DNA of 64,000 nt. It comes from an uncultured Rhizobiaceae group bacterium (lineage in GTDB: Bacteria > Pseudomonadota > Alphaproteobacteria > Rhizobiales > Rhizobiaceae). The position numbers and the translations under genes were made by a program. Positions 1 through 8,621 of this stretch are shown in pieces. Under the pieces are notes generated by a model. That model made no database searches. It saw nothing but the letters and a program-made list of their open reading frames with translations, and was not told the origin of the DNA. The number at the start of each line of letters is the position of its first letter. The stretch's first letter is position 1. Where the stretch lies: the NCBI GenBank assembly GCA_938010435.1, contig CALLUS010000013.1, positions 154,173 through 218,172 on the forward strand, in the 5' to 3' direction.

Positions 1-510
1 GCGTGGATCAAGAGAACCGATCGTGTCACCGATTGAACCAATCGTTCCAAGCAACCCCCAGAACGTACCCAATAGACCTAGAAACACGAGAAGACTAATA
101 AGATAGCGTGAAATATCACGGCGCTCATCGAGCCGGTTTCCAATCGAATCCAGAATTGATTGGGTCGATCCGGTGGACAGCGCAACATCTCCGGTCTTGC
201 CGCCCAAAAGGGTTTCCATGGGCGCCAACAGAACGGGTTTGCGCTTACGCTCAGCTGCATCACCACGCCGAAATGAATTCACCCACGCAACTTCAGGCAT
301 GAGGCGGATCACCTGCATAAACGCCAGCAAAATGCCGACCGTCAAAACCCCAAGAATAAGGCCATTCAGCCCAGGGTTTGTAGAAAAAGCCGACCAGATT
401 TGTCGATAAAGAATGAATGCTAAAAATCCAACCAGCACAGTGAAAATGAGCATGGAAAAAAGATAGACACGAGGGGACGATAGTTTGTGTGGATCATATT
501 CCCGTGCCAT
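1..510 (-). CDS. MotA/TolQ/ExbB-like proton channel protein (3' part outside window)
   Basis: The gene starts at an ATG on the minus strand at 508-510 and stays open to the window edge, so about 170 N-terminal residues are present. The product begins MAREYDPHKLSSPRVYLF and has a membrane segment (about residues 18-35), a second one (LNGLILGVLTVGILL) and a third near the break (LISLLVFLGLLGTFWGLLG). The last matches the conserved MotA/TolQ/ExbB helix. Rhizobia carry a long MotA-like protein of this kind near efp and the inositol phosphatase gene, from memory. Such proteins usually conduct protons and work with an OmpA-like or MotB-like partner. The partner would lie beyond the left edge, so a role in flagella or in envelope energisation cannot be decided. 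Confidence 0.75.
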   Translation of the reverse strand, partial: MAREYDPHKLSSPRVYLFSMLIFTVLVGFLAFILYRQIWSAFSTNPGLNGLILGVLTVGILLAFMQVIRLMPEVAWVNSFRRGDAAERKRKPVLLAPMETLLGGKTGDVALSTGSTQSILDSIGNRLDERRDISRYLISLLVFLGLLGTFWGLLGTIGSIGDTIGSLDPR

Positions 511-716
511 GCGTCACATCTCCCATAGCGCAATGAACCAATTTCAAAGCGCATGCTGTTAGGCCATTCATTAGAGTCTCAAATCACAGTTTTCCCAAAC
601 GGAAGCTCTGCAAATCACTCCGCCTGCAATCTATGCTAATTTTTGGTGAGTTGAAAACAGTAATGCGTACAAATCGTGACGCAAGGGAACGTTCTGCGAT
701 TTCAAACAGAACGAGA

Positions 717-1532
717 CTAAGTTTTTGAGGTCCGCATGGCGTCGGGCAATGGCTGATTGATAATGCTGCGCAATTTAGCGTGAACAGCTTCGTTCCCTGC
801 CACAACACGCCCGGATTCATACATAGATGCCTTCGGATCAGGCTCGGTAGCAAAGCCCCCCGCTTCGCGTACCATAAGCAGACCAGCCGCCATATCCCAA
901 GCCGCCAAACCAGACTCGAAATATCCGTCAAAACGACCCGCCGCCACATAAGCAAGATTCAGCGCCGCCGAACCCGTTGCACGCACACCAGCCACTTTGT
1001 TCATAATGTTTCTTTGATGAAACAGCGCCACACCGTGACCCCGTTTGTTAAGCGCAGGGATGCCGGTGGCAATCACGCATTCATCCATATCACTGCGCGC
1101 TGCAACGCGAAGACGACGGTCGTTTAAAAAAGCTCCACGTCCTTTTTCTGCGGTGAACAACTCTTCAGTTGCAGGATTGTAAATAACACCAGCAATCAAC
1201 TGCCCATGGCTTTCCAGAGCAACCGATACTGCAAAGTGAGGGTTTGAATGCAAGAAGTTGGTCGTGCCATCCAATGGATCAATGATCCAACGATGATCAG
1301 AACCGTTGTCAATCATCCCACCCTCTTCGAGTAAAAATGAATATCCCGGTCGCGCTTTGTTTAAAGCATCACGTAGTGTTTTTTCGGCTTTGATATCTGC
1401 TTCAGAAACAAAGTCGCCAGGGCCTTTGAGCGAAACCTGCAAGTTTTCAAGCTCGTTGAAATCGCGAGTCAGCGAACGTCCTGCCTTGGTTGCGGCGGCA
1501 ACCATTACATTTATGAGGGCGGAACGGGCCAT
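717..1532 (-). CDS. suhB: Inositol monophosphatase family protein (SuhB-like)
   Basis: 271 residues, the usual length for bacterial SuhB-type enzymes. The metal-binding motifs are in order: LLEEGG at about residue 67, WIIDPLDGTTNF at about residue 82, and AAWDMAAGLLMVREAGG near residue 210. They supply the acidic ligands for the two or three Mg2+ ions that hydrolyse inositol-1-phosphate or related sugar phosphates. The product is cytoplasmic. It lies 35 bp downstream of efp on the same strand, so co-transcription is likely. The family is broad: some members act on fructose-1,6-bisphosphate, PAP or histidinol phosphate. The substrate is therefore inferred, while the fold is clear. Confidence 0.9.
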   Translation of the reverse strand: MARSALINVMVAAATKAGRSLTRDFNELENLQVSLKGPGDFVSEADIKAEKTLRDALNKARPGYSFLLEEGGMIDNGSDHRWIIDPLDGTTNFLHSNPHFAVSVALESHGQLIAGVIYNPATEELFTAEKGRGAFLNDRRLRVAARSDMDECVIATGIPALNKRGHGVALFHQRNIMNKVAGVRATGSAALNLAYVAAGRFDGYFESGLAAWDMAAGLLMVREAGGFATEPDPKASMYESGRVVAGNEAVHAKLRSIINQPLPDAMRTSKT

Positions 1533-1567
1533 TGAAATTCCTATTGAGATAAGGGTTTAAAAAAGGT

Positions 1568-2134
1568 CTAGCTGTCAGCGCGACGGACATAAGTAATCTC
1601 GTTGGTTTCAACGATGATCTTTTCACCCGCTTCAATAAATGGAGGAACCATAACCTTGATTCCGTTGTCCATAACGGCAGGCTTGTAGGACGACGATACG
1701 GTTTGCCCCTTCACAACCGGATCAGCTTCAATGATTTCCAAAGTTACAAAGTCCGGAAGTCTCACACCAATCGGACGATCATCATACATCTCAACAATGA
1801 TTTGCATCCCGTCCTGCAAGAATGCAGCGCGGTCGCCGACAAATTCAGTTTGAAGTTCAAGTTGCTCATACGTGGTCGTGTCCATAAAAACGAGCACCTC
1901 ACCTTCTGCATAAAGATATTGAAAGTCTTTTTGCTCAAGACGAACTTTTTCAACAGTTTCTGACGCACGAAAGCGCTCATTTAATTTGGTTCCATCAATC
2001 AGGTTTTTCATTTCCACTTGATTGAATGCGCCACCTTTGCCCGGTTTCACAGCATTTGTTTTAACAGCCGCCCATAGGCCACCTTTGTGCTCAACCACAT
2101 CGCCGGGTTTGATTTCATTACCATTGATTTTCAT
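1568..2134 (-). CDS. efp: Elongation factor P
   Basis: 188 residues, the standard EF-P length, starting [19 protein letters not shown]. The N-terminal KOW-like domain carries the loop KPGKGGAF, whose lysine corresponds to the modifiable Lys34 of the E. coli factor. The C-terminal OB domains end with [14 protein letters not shown], typical of the family. EF-P binds between the P and E sites of the ribosome and relieves stalling at polyproline stretches. The lysine suggests EpmA-type beta-lysylation, but no modifying-enzyme gene is in the window. The gene is upstream of suhB on the same strand. Confidence 0.97.
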   Translation of the reverse strand: MKINGNEIKPGDVVEHKGGLWAAVKTNAVKPGKGGAFNQVEMKNLIDGTKLNERFRASETVEKVRLEQKDFQYLYAEGEVLVFMDTTTYEQLELQTEFVGDRAAFLQDGMQIIVEMYDDRPIGVRLPDFVTLEIIEADPVVKGQTVSSSYKPAVMDNGIKVMVPPFIEAGEKIIVETNEITYVRRADS

Positions 2135-2244
2135 GGGCGTTGGCCTGTTTGTCTGTCAGAAATTAATTATCAGCGGTCTTGGGAATGATGTAGATTTCCA
2201 TCACGAGTCCCGAAAGCTTCCTTGAACACACTTTCGTCTTTGGT

Positions 2245-3300
2245 TCAAGAACCCGCGCGTTTTGTCAATCTATTGGCCAATTCAATTGCCCGCTGTTTGT
2301 TGATCTTCGACAGACTTGCAAACCTGCGATCCATGACGCTGTCAGAAAAACCTGCGCGGCGGGCAACCACATGCCAAGCTCCAGCACGAACATCATCGAC
2401 TTTCGTACCGATACCAAAGGAATACATGCGCGCAAGACGGTTTTGAGCGATCACATTTCCTTGGGATGCTGCACGTGCGAACCAAAACAATGCGCGTTGT
2501 TCACTTTTTTTACCGCCCCGGCCATTGGCATTCCAGATGCCCAATTCCACCTGCGCCGTATCGAAGCCGTTTTTCGCAGATTTTTCCAACCAGAAGCGCG
2601 CTTTTTCATCGTCGTTGAATGTAACACCTCGCGCCTCAGCATAGATATTGGACATTACATATTGCGCATCGGCCAATCCGGCCTCAGCTGCTTTTTCATA
2701 CCAAGGGAATGCAGATTTAAAACCTGACCAAGTGGGGCGTCTGGCTGTCATAATTTGCGCGAGGTTAAACTGAGCGCGCGCATGGCCGGTTTCAGCAGAC
2801 TTTCGTAAATACCCTTCTCCCGCGGCCTTATCTTCTTTAACGGTCAATCCCCGCAACAACATGTTTCCATAAATAAACTGCGCTTCGCGATTACCGGCAT
2901 TGGCCGCAAATTCATACCATTGAGCGGCCTTTTTACGGTTTCGCGCCACACCAAAACCATTCCAGTAAAGCTCACCAATGAGAGTTTGAGCGGCAGGATC
3001 ACCGCTTTCGGCCAGTGGCAAAGCCATATTGAGCGCCGTTAAATAATACCCGCGTTGATAAGCACCAAATGCCAATTCACCGGGTTTTGCAGGTCTGGTT
3101 TTGGTTTCAGCATCCACTATGTCAGATCCACGACCAGCTACAATCGGCCCATCTAATTTCGGACCTTTAAGAGGCTCTGTATATTCTTTGGTGGGCTTTG
3201 TTTGGCCATTCACCATCGATACAGCACCTAAACTCAGCATCCATGAAAGAATAGAAATGGTTGCAAGTTTACTTTTCGAAGATTTCAAATTGGGGAGCAT
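2245..3300 (-). CDS. Sel1-repeat protein, probably secreted
   Basis: About 351 residues from the chosen ATG at 3298-3300 (MLPNLKSSKSK); an ATG two codons upstream is equally possible, and longer in-frame starts would run deep into the ThiE-like gene. A hydrophobic stretch (residues about 12-30, ending VSMVNG) looks like a signal peptide or anchor. From about residue 80 there are at least six Sel1-type helical repeats with the pattern A..GdapAQ..lG..Y..G.gv..d..kA..W...AA. Sel1 proteins are scaffolds for protein-protein contacts. The start overlaps the end of the upstream ThiE-like gene by about 32 bp, so the two are translationally linked. The partner is unknown. Confidence 0.82.
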   Translation of the reverse strand: MLPNLKSSKSKLATISILSWMLSLGAVSMVNGQTKPTKEYTEPLKGPKLDGPIVAGRGSDIVDAETKTRPAKPGELAFGAYQRGYYLTALNMALPLAESGDPAAQTLIGELYWNGFGVARNRKKAAQWYEFAANAGNREAQFIYGNMLLRGLTVKEDKAAGEGYLRKSAETGHARAQFNLAQIMTARRPTWSGFKSAFPWYEKAAEAGLADAQYVMSNIYAEARGVTFNDDEKARFWLEKSAKNGFDTAQVELGIWNANGRGGKKSEQRALFWFARAASQGNVIAQNRLARMYSFGIGTKVDDVRAGAWHVVARRAGFSDSVMDRRFASLSKINKQRAIELANRLTKRAGS

Positions 3301-3985
3301 GTTCATCCAGCAATCTATTAGCACTACGAATACGCTGCACAATTTCAGCTTCCGTAGCATGTCTTTCTTCGCTTGAGAAAATGGCTTTCTCAAGAGCAAC
3401 AAAATCAGCCCCCGATCGGGCAACTTCGATCACACTTTCCAATTTGGTTCCGCCGAGCAGGATACACGGAATTTCCACCATAGAAGACCACCAATTCGCC
3501 AAATCCACATTCTTAGGATGTGGTTCTGTACGAATATCTCCACCTGGTTTGCCAAACATCAAATAGTTCGGTTGCAATTCGCCAAGCACCAATGCGTTGT
3601 GGCGCGTTTTAACATTGCCAACACCCACCATCATTTGCGGCGAATATTTTTCCATTGCGTCACGAACAGCATCCGGATCTTGGCCAAGTTGCAAACCATC
3701 AGCGCCAACTCTACCTGCAACGCGAGTCTGCCCAACAACAATTACAGCAATGCCATTATTCTGGGCAACACTAACAATTGGAGAGATCAAATCTTGAAAC
3801 TCGACTTCGTCCAAATCATCTGCATCAAAAATAATGCTGGCTATGTCGCCTGACCTCAAAACCGATTCAGGGTTGCCCGCCAACAAAGACGCGTTTCCCC
3901 CGCTCACAACCAACACTAAACGGCACCGTGTCGAAGGGTCAATCACGGCGTCAGTTGATGATGTATCTGAAGACTTTTCTGACAT
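3269..3985 (-). CDS. ThiE/TenI-like TIM-barrel protein (divergent thiamine phosphate synthase family)
   Basis: About 238 residues from ATG 3983-3985 (MSEKSSD); a TTG at 4031-4033 would add 16 residues. The middle resembles thiamine-phosphate synthase: VGQTRVAGRVGADGLQLGQD matches the GaDGvHLGQ strand of ThiE, and VARSGADFVALEKAIF is the usual last strand. The segment that normally reads G.S.H...E is GVGNVKTRHNALVLGELQ here, so the pyrophosphate-binding serine and histidine are not obvious. It may therefore be a paralogue with another role. It overlaps the Sel1-repeat gene. Family placement is reasonable; catalytic function is uncertain. Confidence 0.7.
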   Translation of the reverse strand: MSEKSSDTSSTDAVIDPSTRCRLVLVVSGGNASLLAGNPESVLRSGDIASIIFDADDLDEVEFQDLISPIVSVAQNNGIAVIVVGQTRVAGRVGADGLQLGQDPDAVRDAMEKYSPQMMVGVGNVKTRHNALVLGELQPNYLMFGKPGGDIRTEPHPKNVDLANWWSSMVEIPCILLGGTKLESVIEVARSGADFVALEKAIFSSEERHATEAEIVQRIRSANRLLDEHAPQFEIFEK

Positions 3986-4118
3986 GAAAACGACATAAGC
4001 TGCCGTGACTGCAGACACAAGCCTTGCAATCAATATCGATCTGTAAAGAAAATTAAATTAAACAGTCAGAAAACGCAGAGCAGTTCAATTTAACAACGCA
4101 ATACTCGGGTTTCAGATG

Positions 4119-4286
4119 TTAATTGCCGTTTAAGCGGGCAATTTCGTCCTTCAAACGCAATTTCTGGCGCTTGAGTTCCAAAAACTCCACATCATTGGCC
4201 GATGGACTCGCTCGCAAACCAGCGAGTTGGTCCTCCAAAGACTGATGTTTTTGGTGAAGTTGTTGGATATGTGCATCGACAGACAT
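4119..4286 (-). CDS. YdcH-family (DUF465) small coiled-coil protein A
   Basis: 55 residues starting MSVDAHIQQLHQKHQSLEDQ and ending [18 protein letters not shown]. The sequence is one predicted helical hairpin: a charged coiled coil, a short linker (ASPSANDVE), then the hallmark LK..KLrLKDEI.rL of DUF465. The gene is too short for most ORF filters, but the start, frame and family motif all agree. It is divergent from a second DUF465 gene starting 134 bp away, and the two share the C-terminal KLRLKDEI segment. No biochemical role is established for the family. Confidence 0.85.
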   Translation of the reverse strand: MSVDAHIQQLHQKHQSLEDQLAGLRASPSANDVEFLELKRQKLRLKDEIARLNGN

Positions 4287-4419
4287 GAGCTACCTCTTGT
4301 TCGTGTTATCCCACATTCAAAAGGTGTCACAGATCATCACGACTGTCGATATATAAACCACCATTGATTTTTCTATTGTGGAACAGTTAGAACCTCGGTT
4401 CCATTATGAAGGGATTGTT

Positions 4420-4626
4420 ATGGAAGACGATCAAGACAGTGCTGAATTACGTGTAAGACTTGCCCGCTTGCAATTAGAGCATGATGACTACCATTCGGCC
4501 ATTGAAGCTATGATTGCGCAAAAATGTGATCCGCTGAAGGTTCAGCGTATGAAAAAGAAAAAGCTTCGTTTGAAAGACGAGATCATAAAACTCTCTTCAC
4601 GGGTTATTCCGGATATCACAGCATGA
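4420..4626 (+). CDS. YdcH-family (DUF465) small coiled-coil protein B
   Basis: 68 residues from the ATG at 4420 ([12 protein letters not shown]), chosen because GAAGGG lies just upstream; an in-frame ATG at 4378 would add 14 residues. The helix-turn-helix hairpin ends [19 protein letters not shown], the DUF465 signature. The stop overlaps the purE start as ATGA (4623-4626), so it heads a purE-purK operon and is probably translationally coupled to it. It is a paralogue of the divergent gene at 4119-4286. Function unknown. Confidence 0.85.
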   Translation: MEDDQDSAELRVRLARLQLEHDDYHSAIEAMIAQKCDPLKVQRMKKKKLRLKDEIIKLSSRVIPDITA

Positions 4627-5123
4627 GCGAAACAAAACAACCTCACAACGACGTAGCAATCGTGATGGGCAGTCAGTCTGACTGGGTCACGATGAAAAAT
4701 ACGGCTGATACATTGGACGCTCTTGGCGTTTCATACACGCCGAAAATCGTGTCCGCACATCGCACTCCTGATAGGCTGGTTAAATTTGCAAAATCAGCCC
4801 GCAACAACGGTTTCAAGGTCATCATTGCCGGTGCAGGTGGCGCGGCTCATCTTCCAGGTATGGTCGCTTCTATGACACCACTTCCGGTATTTGGTGTGCC
4901 CGTTCAATCTGCGGCTCTTTCTGGAAATGACAGCCTTCTATCTATCGTACAAATGCCTGCCGGCATTCCTGTGGGAACACTGGCCATTGGTAAAGCGGGA
5001 GCGGTTAACGCGGCTCTTCTGGCTGCTGCTGTTTTGGCTCTGAGCAATGATAAATTGGCTCACAATCTGGATGCATGGCGCGAACAACAAAGCAACTCTG
5101 TTGCTGATGAACCCCATGACTGA
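4623..5123 (+). CDS. purE: N5-carboxyaminoimidazole ribonucleotide mutase
   Basis: 166 residues, the class I PurE length. The signature [20 protein letters not shown] near the N-terminus binds the nucleotide phosphate. SAHRTPDRL (about residue 44) carries the catalytic histidine, and [20 protein letters not shown] is the core strand-loop. The enzyme moves the carboxylate of N5-CAIR to C4 in purine synthesis and works with PurK, encoded next. The start overlaps the DUF465 stop, and the end overlaps the purK start by 8 bp, giving a tight three-gene operon. Confidence 0.97.
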   Translation: MSETKQPHNDVAIVMGSQSDWVTMKNTADTLDALGVSYTPKIVSAHRTPDRLVKFAKSARNNGFKVIIAGAGGAAHLPGMVASMTPLPVFGVPVQSAALSGNDSLLSIVQMPAGIPVGTLAIGKAGAVNAALLAAAVLALSNDKLAHNLDAWREQQSNSVADEPHD

Positions 5124-6201
5124 ACACCTCCCCCTCCCTGTAAACGCAACCATTGGTATTCTTGGTGGTGGCCAACTTGCCCGCATGTTAGGGGCATCTG
5201 CAGCAAAATTGGGTTTCAGAACCATATTTTTAGAACCGGGAGAGAACGCGCCTGCAGCACAAACTTGTAACGCTCAAATCATAGCAGAATATGATGACGA
5301 ATTAGCTTTGAAAAAATTGGCTGACCAGTGTGATGTTATCACCTACGAGTTTGAGAATGTGCCCGCATCTGCGGCTCAATTCATCACGAAAAACAACACT
5401 CTCTACCCGCCGGCAAAAGCGCTTGAAGTGTCTCAAGACAGGTTGTTGGAAAAGACATTTCTGCGCAGCAACGGCATTGAAGTTGCACCATTCGAAAACA
5501 TCAAAACCGCACAAGATTTGATGCATGCTCTCAAAATTTTAAATGGCGGTGTTCTGAAAACCAGACGCTTTGGCTATGACGGCAAAGGACAACGTGTCTT
5601 CAAAGACGCCAAATGTGACAATCCAGAAGAGGTCATCGCAGAAATGGGTGGTGGCCCGTTTGTCCTGGAACAATTGATCGCTTTTAAAAGCGAATTCTCG
5701 ATTATCGCCGCACGCAATATCAACGGAGAAGTTGTTACATTTGATCCTGCAACCAACATTCACGAAAATGGGATTTTACGACAATCGACCGTTCCAGCTT
5801 CCCTTGATACGGAAACGATCGAACGTGCGAAACGGATAGCGGAAAATACGCTGAATGCATTCGACTATGTTGGCGTGATCGGAATTGAATTTTTCGAGAC
5901 TGATGCTGGTTTGTTGGTGAACGAATTTGCGCCGCGCGTTCATAACTCAGGCCATTGGACCGAAGAAGCATGCCCCACATCGCAGTTTGATCAACACATT
6001 AGAGCCATCACTGGCCTGCCATTAGGCTCAATTGAACGTCACCACGATTGCAAAATGATTAATTTGTTGGGCCGTGAAGTCGATGAGATCGCTCATCTAC
6101 TGGAAAACTCCAATGTCAGCGTCACCCTCTATGGAAAGCTGGAGTCTCGTGAAGGTCGGAAAATGGGACATTTCACCGAGTTAACTGAACTCAAAAACTG
6201 A
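5116..6201 (+). CDS. purK: N5-carboxyaminoimidazole ribonucleotide synthase
   Basis: About 361 residues from ATG 5116 ([20 protein letters not shown]); ATG 5107 would add three residues, and further upstream starts lie well inside purE. The N-terminal Rossmann-like motif [11 protein letters not shown] is typical of PurK. The ATP-grasp core follows, with [13 protein letters not shown] at about residue 150 and the Mg-binding [14 protein letters not shown] near residue 270. The enzyme uses ATP and bicarbonate to make N5-CAIR from AIR, the substrate of PurE. It is the last gene of the DUF465-purE-purK operon. Confidence 0.96.
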   Translation: MTEHLPLPVNATIGILGGGQLARMLGASAAKLGFRTIFLEPGENAPAAQTCNAQIIAEYDDELALKKLADQCDVITYEFENVPASAAQFITKNNTLYPPAKALEVSQDRLLEKTFLRSNGIEVAPFENIKTAQDLMHALKILNGGVLKTRRFGYDGKGQRVFKDAKCDNPEEVIAEMGGGPFVLEQLIAFKSEFSIIAARNINGEVVTFDPATNIHENGILRQSTVPASLDTETIERAKRIAENTLNAFDYVGVIGIEFFETDAGLLVNEFAPRVHNSGHWTEEACPTSQFDQHIRAITGLPLGSIERHHDCKMINLLGREVDEIAHLLENSNVSVTLYGKLESREGRKMGHFTELTELKN

Positions 6202-6379
6202 CTCCGATTTCTTATTGAAACAGCACTTAAGGCTGGACAACATTCAGTCTATTTGCTACCTGCACCTCACGATTGGCCTTGAGAAGGGCCAAATTGAAGG
6301 TTGAACATCGCTTAGCGATTCCTTTTTGGATAGACCTCTCTTCGCAAATTGATACAAACAAACCGAAACGGAAAAGCCC

Positions 6380-6604
6380 GTGCAAGTCGTCGTACGTGAC
6401 AATAATGTTGAACAAGCCCTCCGCGCTCTGAAAAAGAAACTTCAGCGTGAAGGTGTATTCCGCGAAATGAAATTGCGGAACTTCTATGAGAAGCCATCTG
6501 AAAAACGCGCTCGCGAAAAAGCTGAAGCTGTTCGCCGTTCACGCAAACTGGCACGCAAGCGCGCACAACGCGAAGGCTTGATCCCGGGCAAAGCGCCTCG
6601 TTAA
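6380..6604 (+). CDS. rpsU: 30S ribosomal protein S21
   Basis: 74 residues with the S21 pattern: [20 protein letters not shown], then [20 protein letters not shown] and a very basic tail ending GLIPGKAPR. The start codon is GTG at 6380-6382, chosen because the protein aligns exactly with family N-termini (M-Q-V-V-V). A 178-bp non-coding stretch upstream should hold its promoter. S21 binds the 30S platform near the 3' end of 16S rRNA. Confidence 0.96.
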   Translation: MQVVVRDNNVEQALRALKKKLQREGVFREMKLRNFYEKPSEKRAREKAEAVRRSRKLARKRAQREGLIPGKAPR

Positions 6605-6767
6605 TCGCTTGAGACTTTCAACACCATGTTGATTGTCAGATAAATTTGGAAGTCAGGGTAATCAGCGGTTGCGGGTTGCCCTTTTTTTCGTTGAAGGTAG
6701 TCTTCATCCAATTGTAATCGCATTTTCATGCAAGCTTGAACGAACGTGATATTAGGCTGGAACATAT

Positions 6768-7595
6768 ATGTTATCTCACCTCTCATTCATGAAGCTCGTG
6801 ATCGGCACAGGCTTTATAGCTTTGTTATTGGTATTATCTGGTTGCGTTCCTAACAGCCCCACTGCCGGACTGACATTTGAAAAAGATCAGGGGTCGTCCG
6901 AGAATATTGGATCTTTGACCAGCGTGGTGAATGCAAATCCAAGAGACCCCACCGGCTACAATATTCGTGGCAGTGCTTATGGACGCTCGGGTCAATTCTC
7001 CGCAGCACTGAACGATTTCAATACGGCAATATCCCTGAACCGAAGCTACCATCAGGCTTACGCGAACAGAGGTTTAATCTACCGCCGTACGGGCAATCTC
7101 AATCAGGCATTAAAGGATTACAATTCAGCGTTGCAGATCAATCCGCAATATGCGGAAGCTTATATCGGACGCGGTGATGTTTATCGCGAAGGCAAGCGTT
7201 TAAGATCAGCAGTCAATGATTACGATCAGGCCATTCAATTGGGCACGACTGACCCTCGCGCATATCACAATCGCGGGTTGCTCTATCAGCAAAACAGAGA
7301 TCACGTTCAGGCCATTGAAGATTTTTCAAAAGCAATCGCTTTAGCAGACCAAAAGCCTGAACCATATAATGCGCGCGGGCTGTCTTATTTGGCGACCAAT
7401 GGTGAGCAAAATGCCCTCGACGATTTCAATACCGCATTGAAATTAGATGGAAAATACGCAGAAGCTTGGACAAACCAAGCTCTCGTTTATGAACAACGCG
7501 GTGAGAAAAAGCGTGCATTCAAGTCGTTTGCACGTGCTATAGCACTCAATCCCAAATACACGCCTGCCCGCGAAGGCATGAGTAGAACGCGCTGA
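6768..7595 (+). CDS. TPR-repeat lipoprotein (NlpI-like)
   Basis: 275 residues. A lipoprotein signal (LLLVLSGC) puts the lipidated cysteine at residue 26. The rest is at least six tetratricopeptide repeats, for example ALNDFNTAISLNRSYHQAYA, ALKDYNSALQINPQYAEAYI and AFKSFARAIALNPKYTPARE. An internal ATG at 6789 gives a shorter signal peptide and is a credible alternative start. Periplasmic TPR lipoproteins often scaffold peptidoglycan or envelope enzymes; no partner is evident here. Confidence 0.88.
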   Translation: MLSHLSFMKLVIGTGFIALLLVLSGCVPNSPTAGLTFEKDQGSSENIGSLTSVVNANPRDPTGYNIRGSAYGRSGQFSAALNDFNTAISLNRSYHQAYANRGLIYRRTGNLNQALKDYNSALQINPQYAEAYIGRGDVYREGKRLRSAVNDYDQAIQLGTTDPRAYHNRGLLYQQNRDHVQAIEDFSKAIALADQKPEPYNARGLSYLATNGEQNALDDFNTALKLDGKYAEAWTNQALVYEQRGEKKRAFKSFARAIALNPKYTPAREGMSRTR

Positions 7596-7651
7596 TCTTT
7601 AGAGCCTTAGATATTGTATAGATTAACTGCCTCTCGGCGGTTAAATCATAT

Positions 7652-7876
7652 TCAAGCAGCTATTTTGGCAACGACCATCAAAACGATGAACGACAAAACG
7701 CCACCGATAAATCCACCACCCATGAAGAAGCCAACAGCCATAGCAACCAAAAGTGCGATGTTGAACAAAACGCCCCATTTTGTCAGCCACAAGAACATAG
7801 AATACGTGTTCTCATGCTGCGGATAGTCCATCGGTGCGCCTTGATCGTGGTTCACGTCGTATGTTTGGTCAGCCAT
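7652..7876 (-). CDS. aa3-type cytochrome c oxidase subunit IV, bacterial type
   Basis: 74 residues. A hydrophilic N-terminus with MDYPQHENTYSMFLWLTKWG is followed by two membrane segments, VLFNIALLVAMAVGFFMGGG and GGVLSFIVLMVVAKIAA. The pattern (polar head, Y..F......W) matches the small bacterial oxidase subunit IV family of alphaproteobacteria. It is an accessory inner-membrane subunit of the aa3 terminal oxidase. Core cox genes are not in the window, so it stands alone, convergent with the TPR lipoprotein gene. Confidence 0.8.
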   Translation of the reverse strand: MADQTYDVNHDQGAPMDYPQHENTYSMFLWLTKWGVLFNIALLVAMAVGFFMGGGFIGGVLSFIVLMVVAKIAA

Positions 7877-7968
7877 ATCAACAAGCTCTTTTCTCGGCTC
7901 GGAAAATCAAATTCGAATAAGGATTACACCACACTACAAACAAATGGCAAGGCATACACAGTCAGTTG

Positions 7969-8418
7969 CTAGGCCTTACCACTCACTTTTTTGAAATAAA
8001 ACGGCGCACCACTTTTCAAAACACAATTCATACGAGAACGACTTTGCAATTGGCAGGTTGCGCTATTGGGGCCGCTCACGACGCCTCTAAAATTGATGTC
8101 AATCTTTTCAATTGAACTCGCCCGATAAGTTCCCTTTGCCAATAGTTCATCTGAACTGGTGCGTTCTCGGTCATAAGAAGCAAATTGCCCGTTTTTAAAA
8201 GCCGAGCGAGATCCCAGTTCTTTCCCCGTCGCATCAATCTGTTGCCAAGTTCCATTGATGTCAGCAAGAGAAGCAACTTTCGGGCTAGAATTCTCAACAG
8301 GCTTAGGTGCAGGTGTTAGTTGTGGAACCGGAGTAGGAGCGCTGTTTTGTGTTGATGTGCAAGCCGTTAGAGCAAGAATGCCAGCAATCAAAGTTCCAGA
8401 TTTTAAGAAGGTACGCAT
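7969..8418 (-). CDS. Omp10-like outer-membrane lipoprotein
   Basis: 149 residues from ATG 8416-8418 (MRTFLKSGTLIAG), preferred over an in-frame upstream start at 8466 because a purine-rich stretch lies before it and the signal peptide has normal length. The lipobox LALTAC gives lipidation at about Cys20, then a Pro/Thr-rich linker. The globular part reads INGTWQ..., LLAKGTYR, IDINFRGVVSG, CQLQSRSRMNCVL, which follows the layout of Brucella Omp10, recalled from memory. The two cysteines in the last motif probably form a disulfide. Likely a small envelope lipoprotein of the protease-inhibitor-like barrel type. Confidence 0.72.
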   Translation of the reverse strand: MRTFLKSGTLIAGILALTACTSTQNSAPTPVPQLTPAPKPVENSSPKVASLADINGTWQQIDATGKELGSRSAFKNGQFASYDRERTSSDELLAKGTYRASSIEKIDINFRGVVSGPNSATCQLQSRSRMNCVLKSGAPFYFKKVSGKA

Positions 8419-8621
8419 CGGTTTCTCATTTTCACTTCTGTTGAATGGCGCAATAAATCGTCTCAAGCAGTTTGGGCGTATGTATTACGATACGTCACCT
8501 ATTTCAAGCCAGCCGCAAAGCCGCATTTACTCTTTCTTAATCGCGACTGTTAAAACCCGCTTCAAGAAATTGTGCCATTTTGGGAAACCATTTTGCAAGC
8601 TCTGGATTGAATAGAATCGTC

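Noticed and set aside
6601..6786. 61-codon minus-strand frame after rpsU
   Set aside because: No recognisable motif or ribosome site, and it overlaps the promoter and start of the TPR lipoprotein gene; a real small gene cannot be fully excluded.
7618..7647. Inverted repeat AACTGCC/GGCGGTT between convergent genes
   Set aside because: Stem includes a G-T pair and no T-run follows on either strand, so it was not called a terminator.
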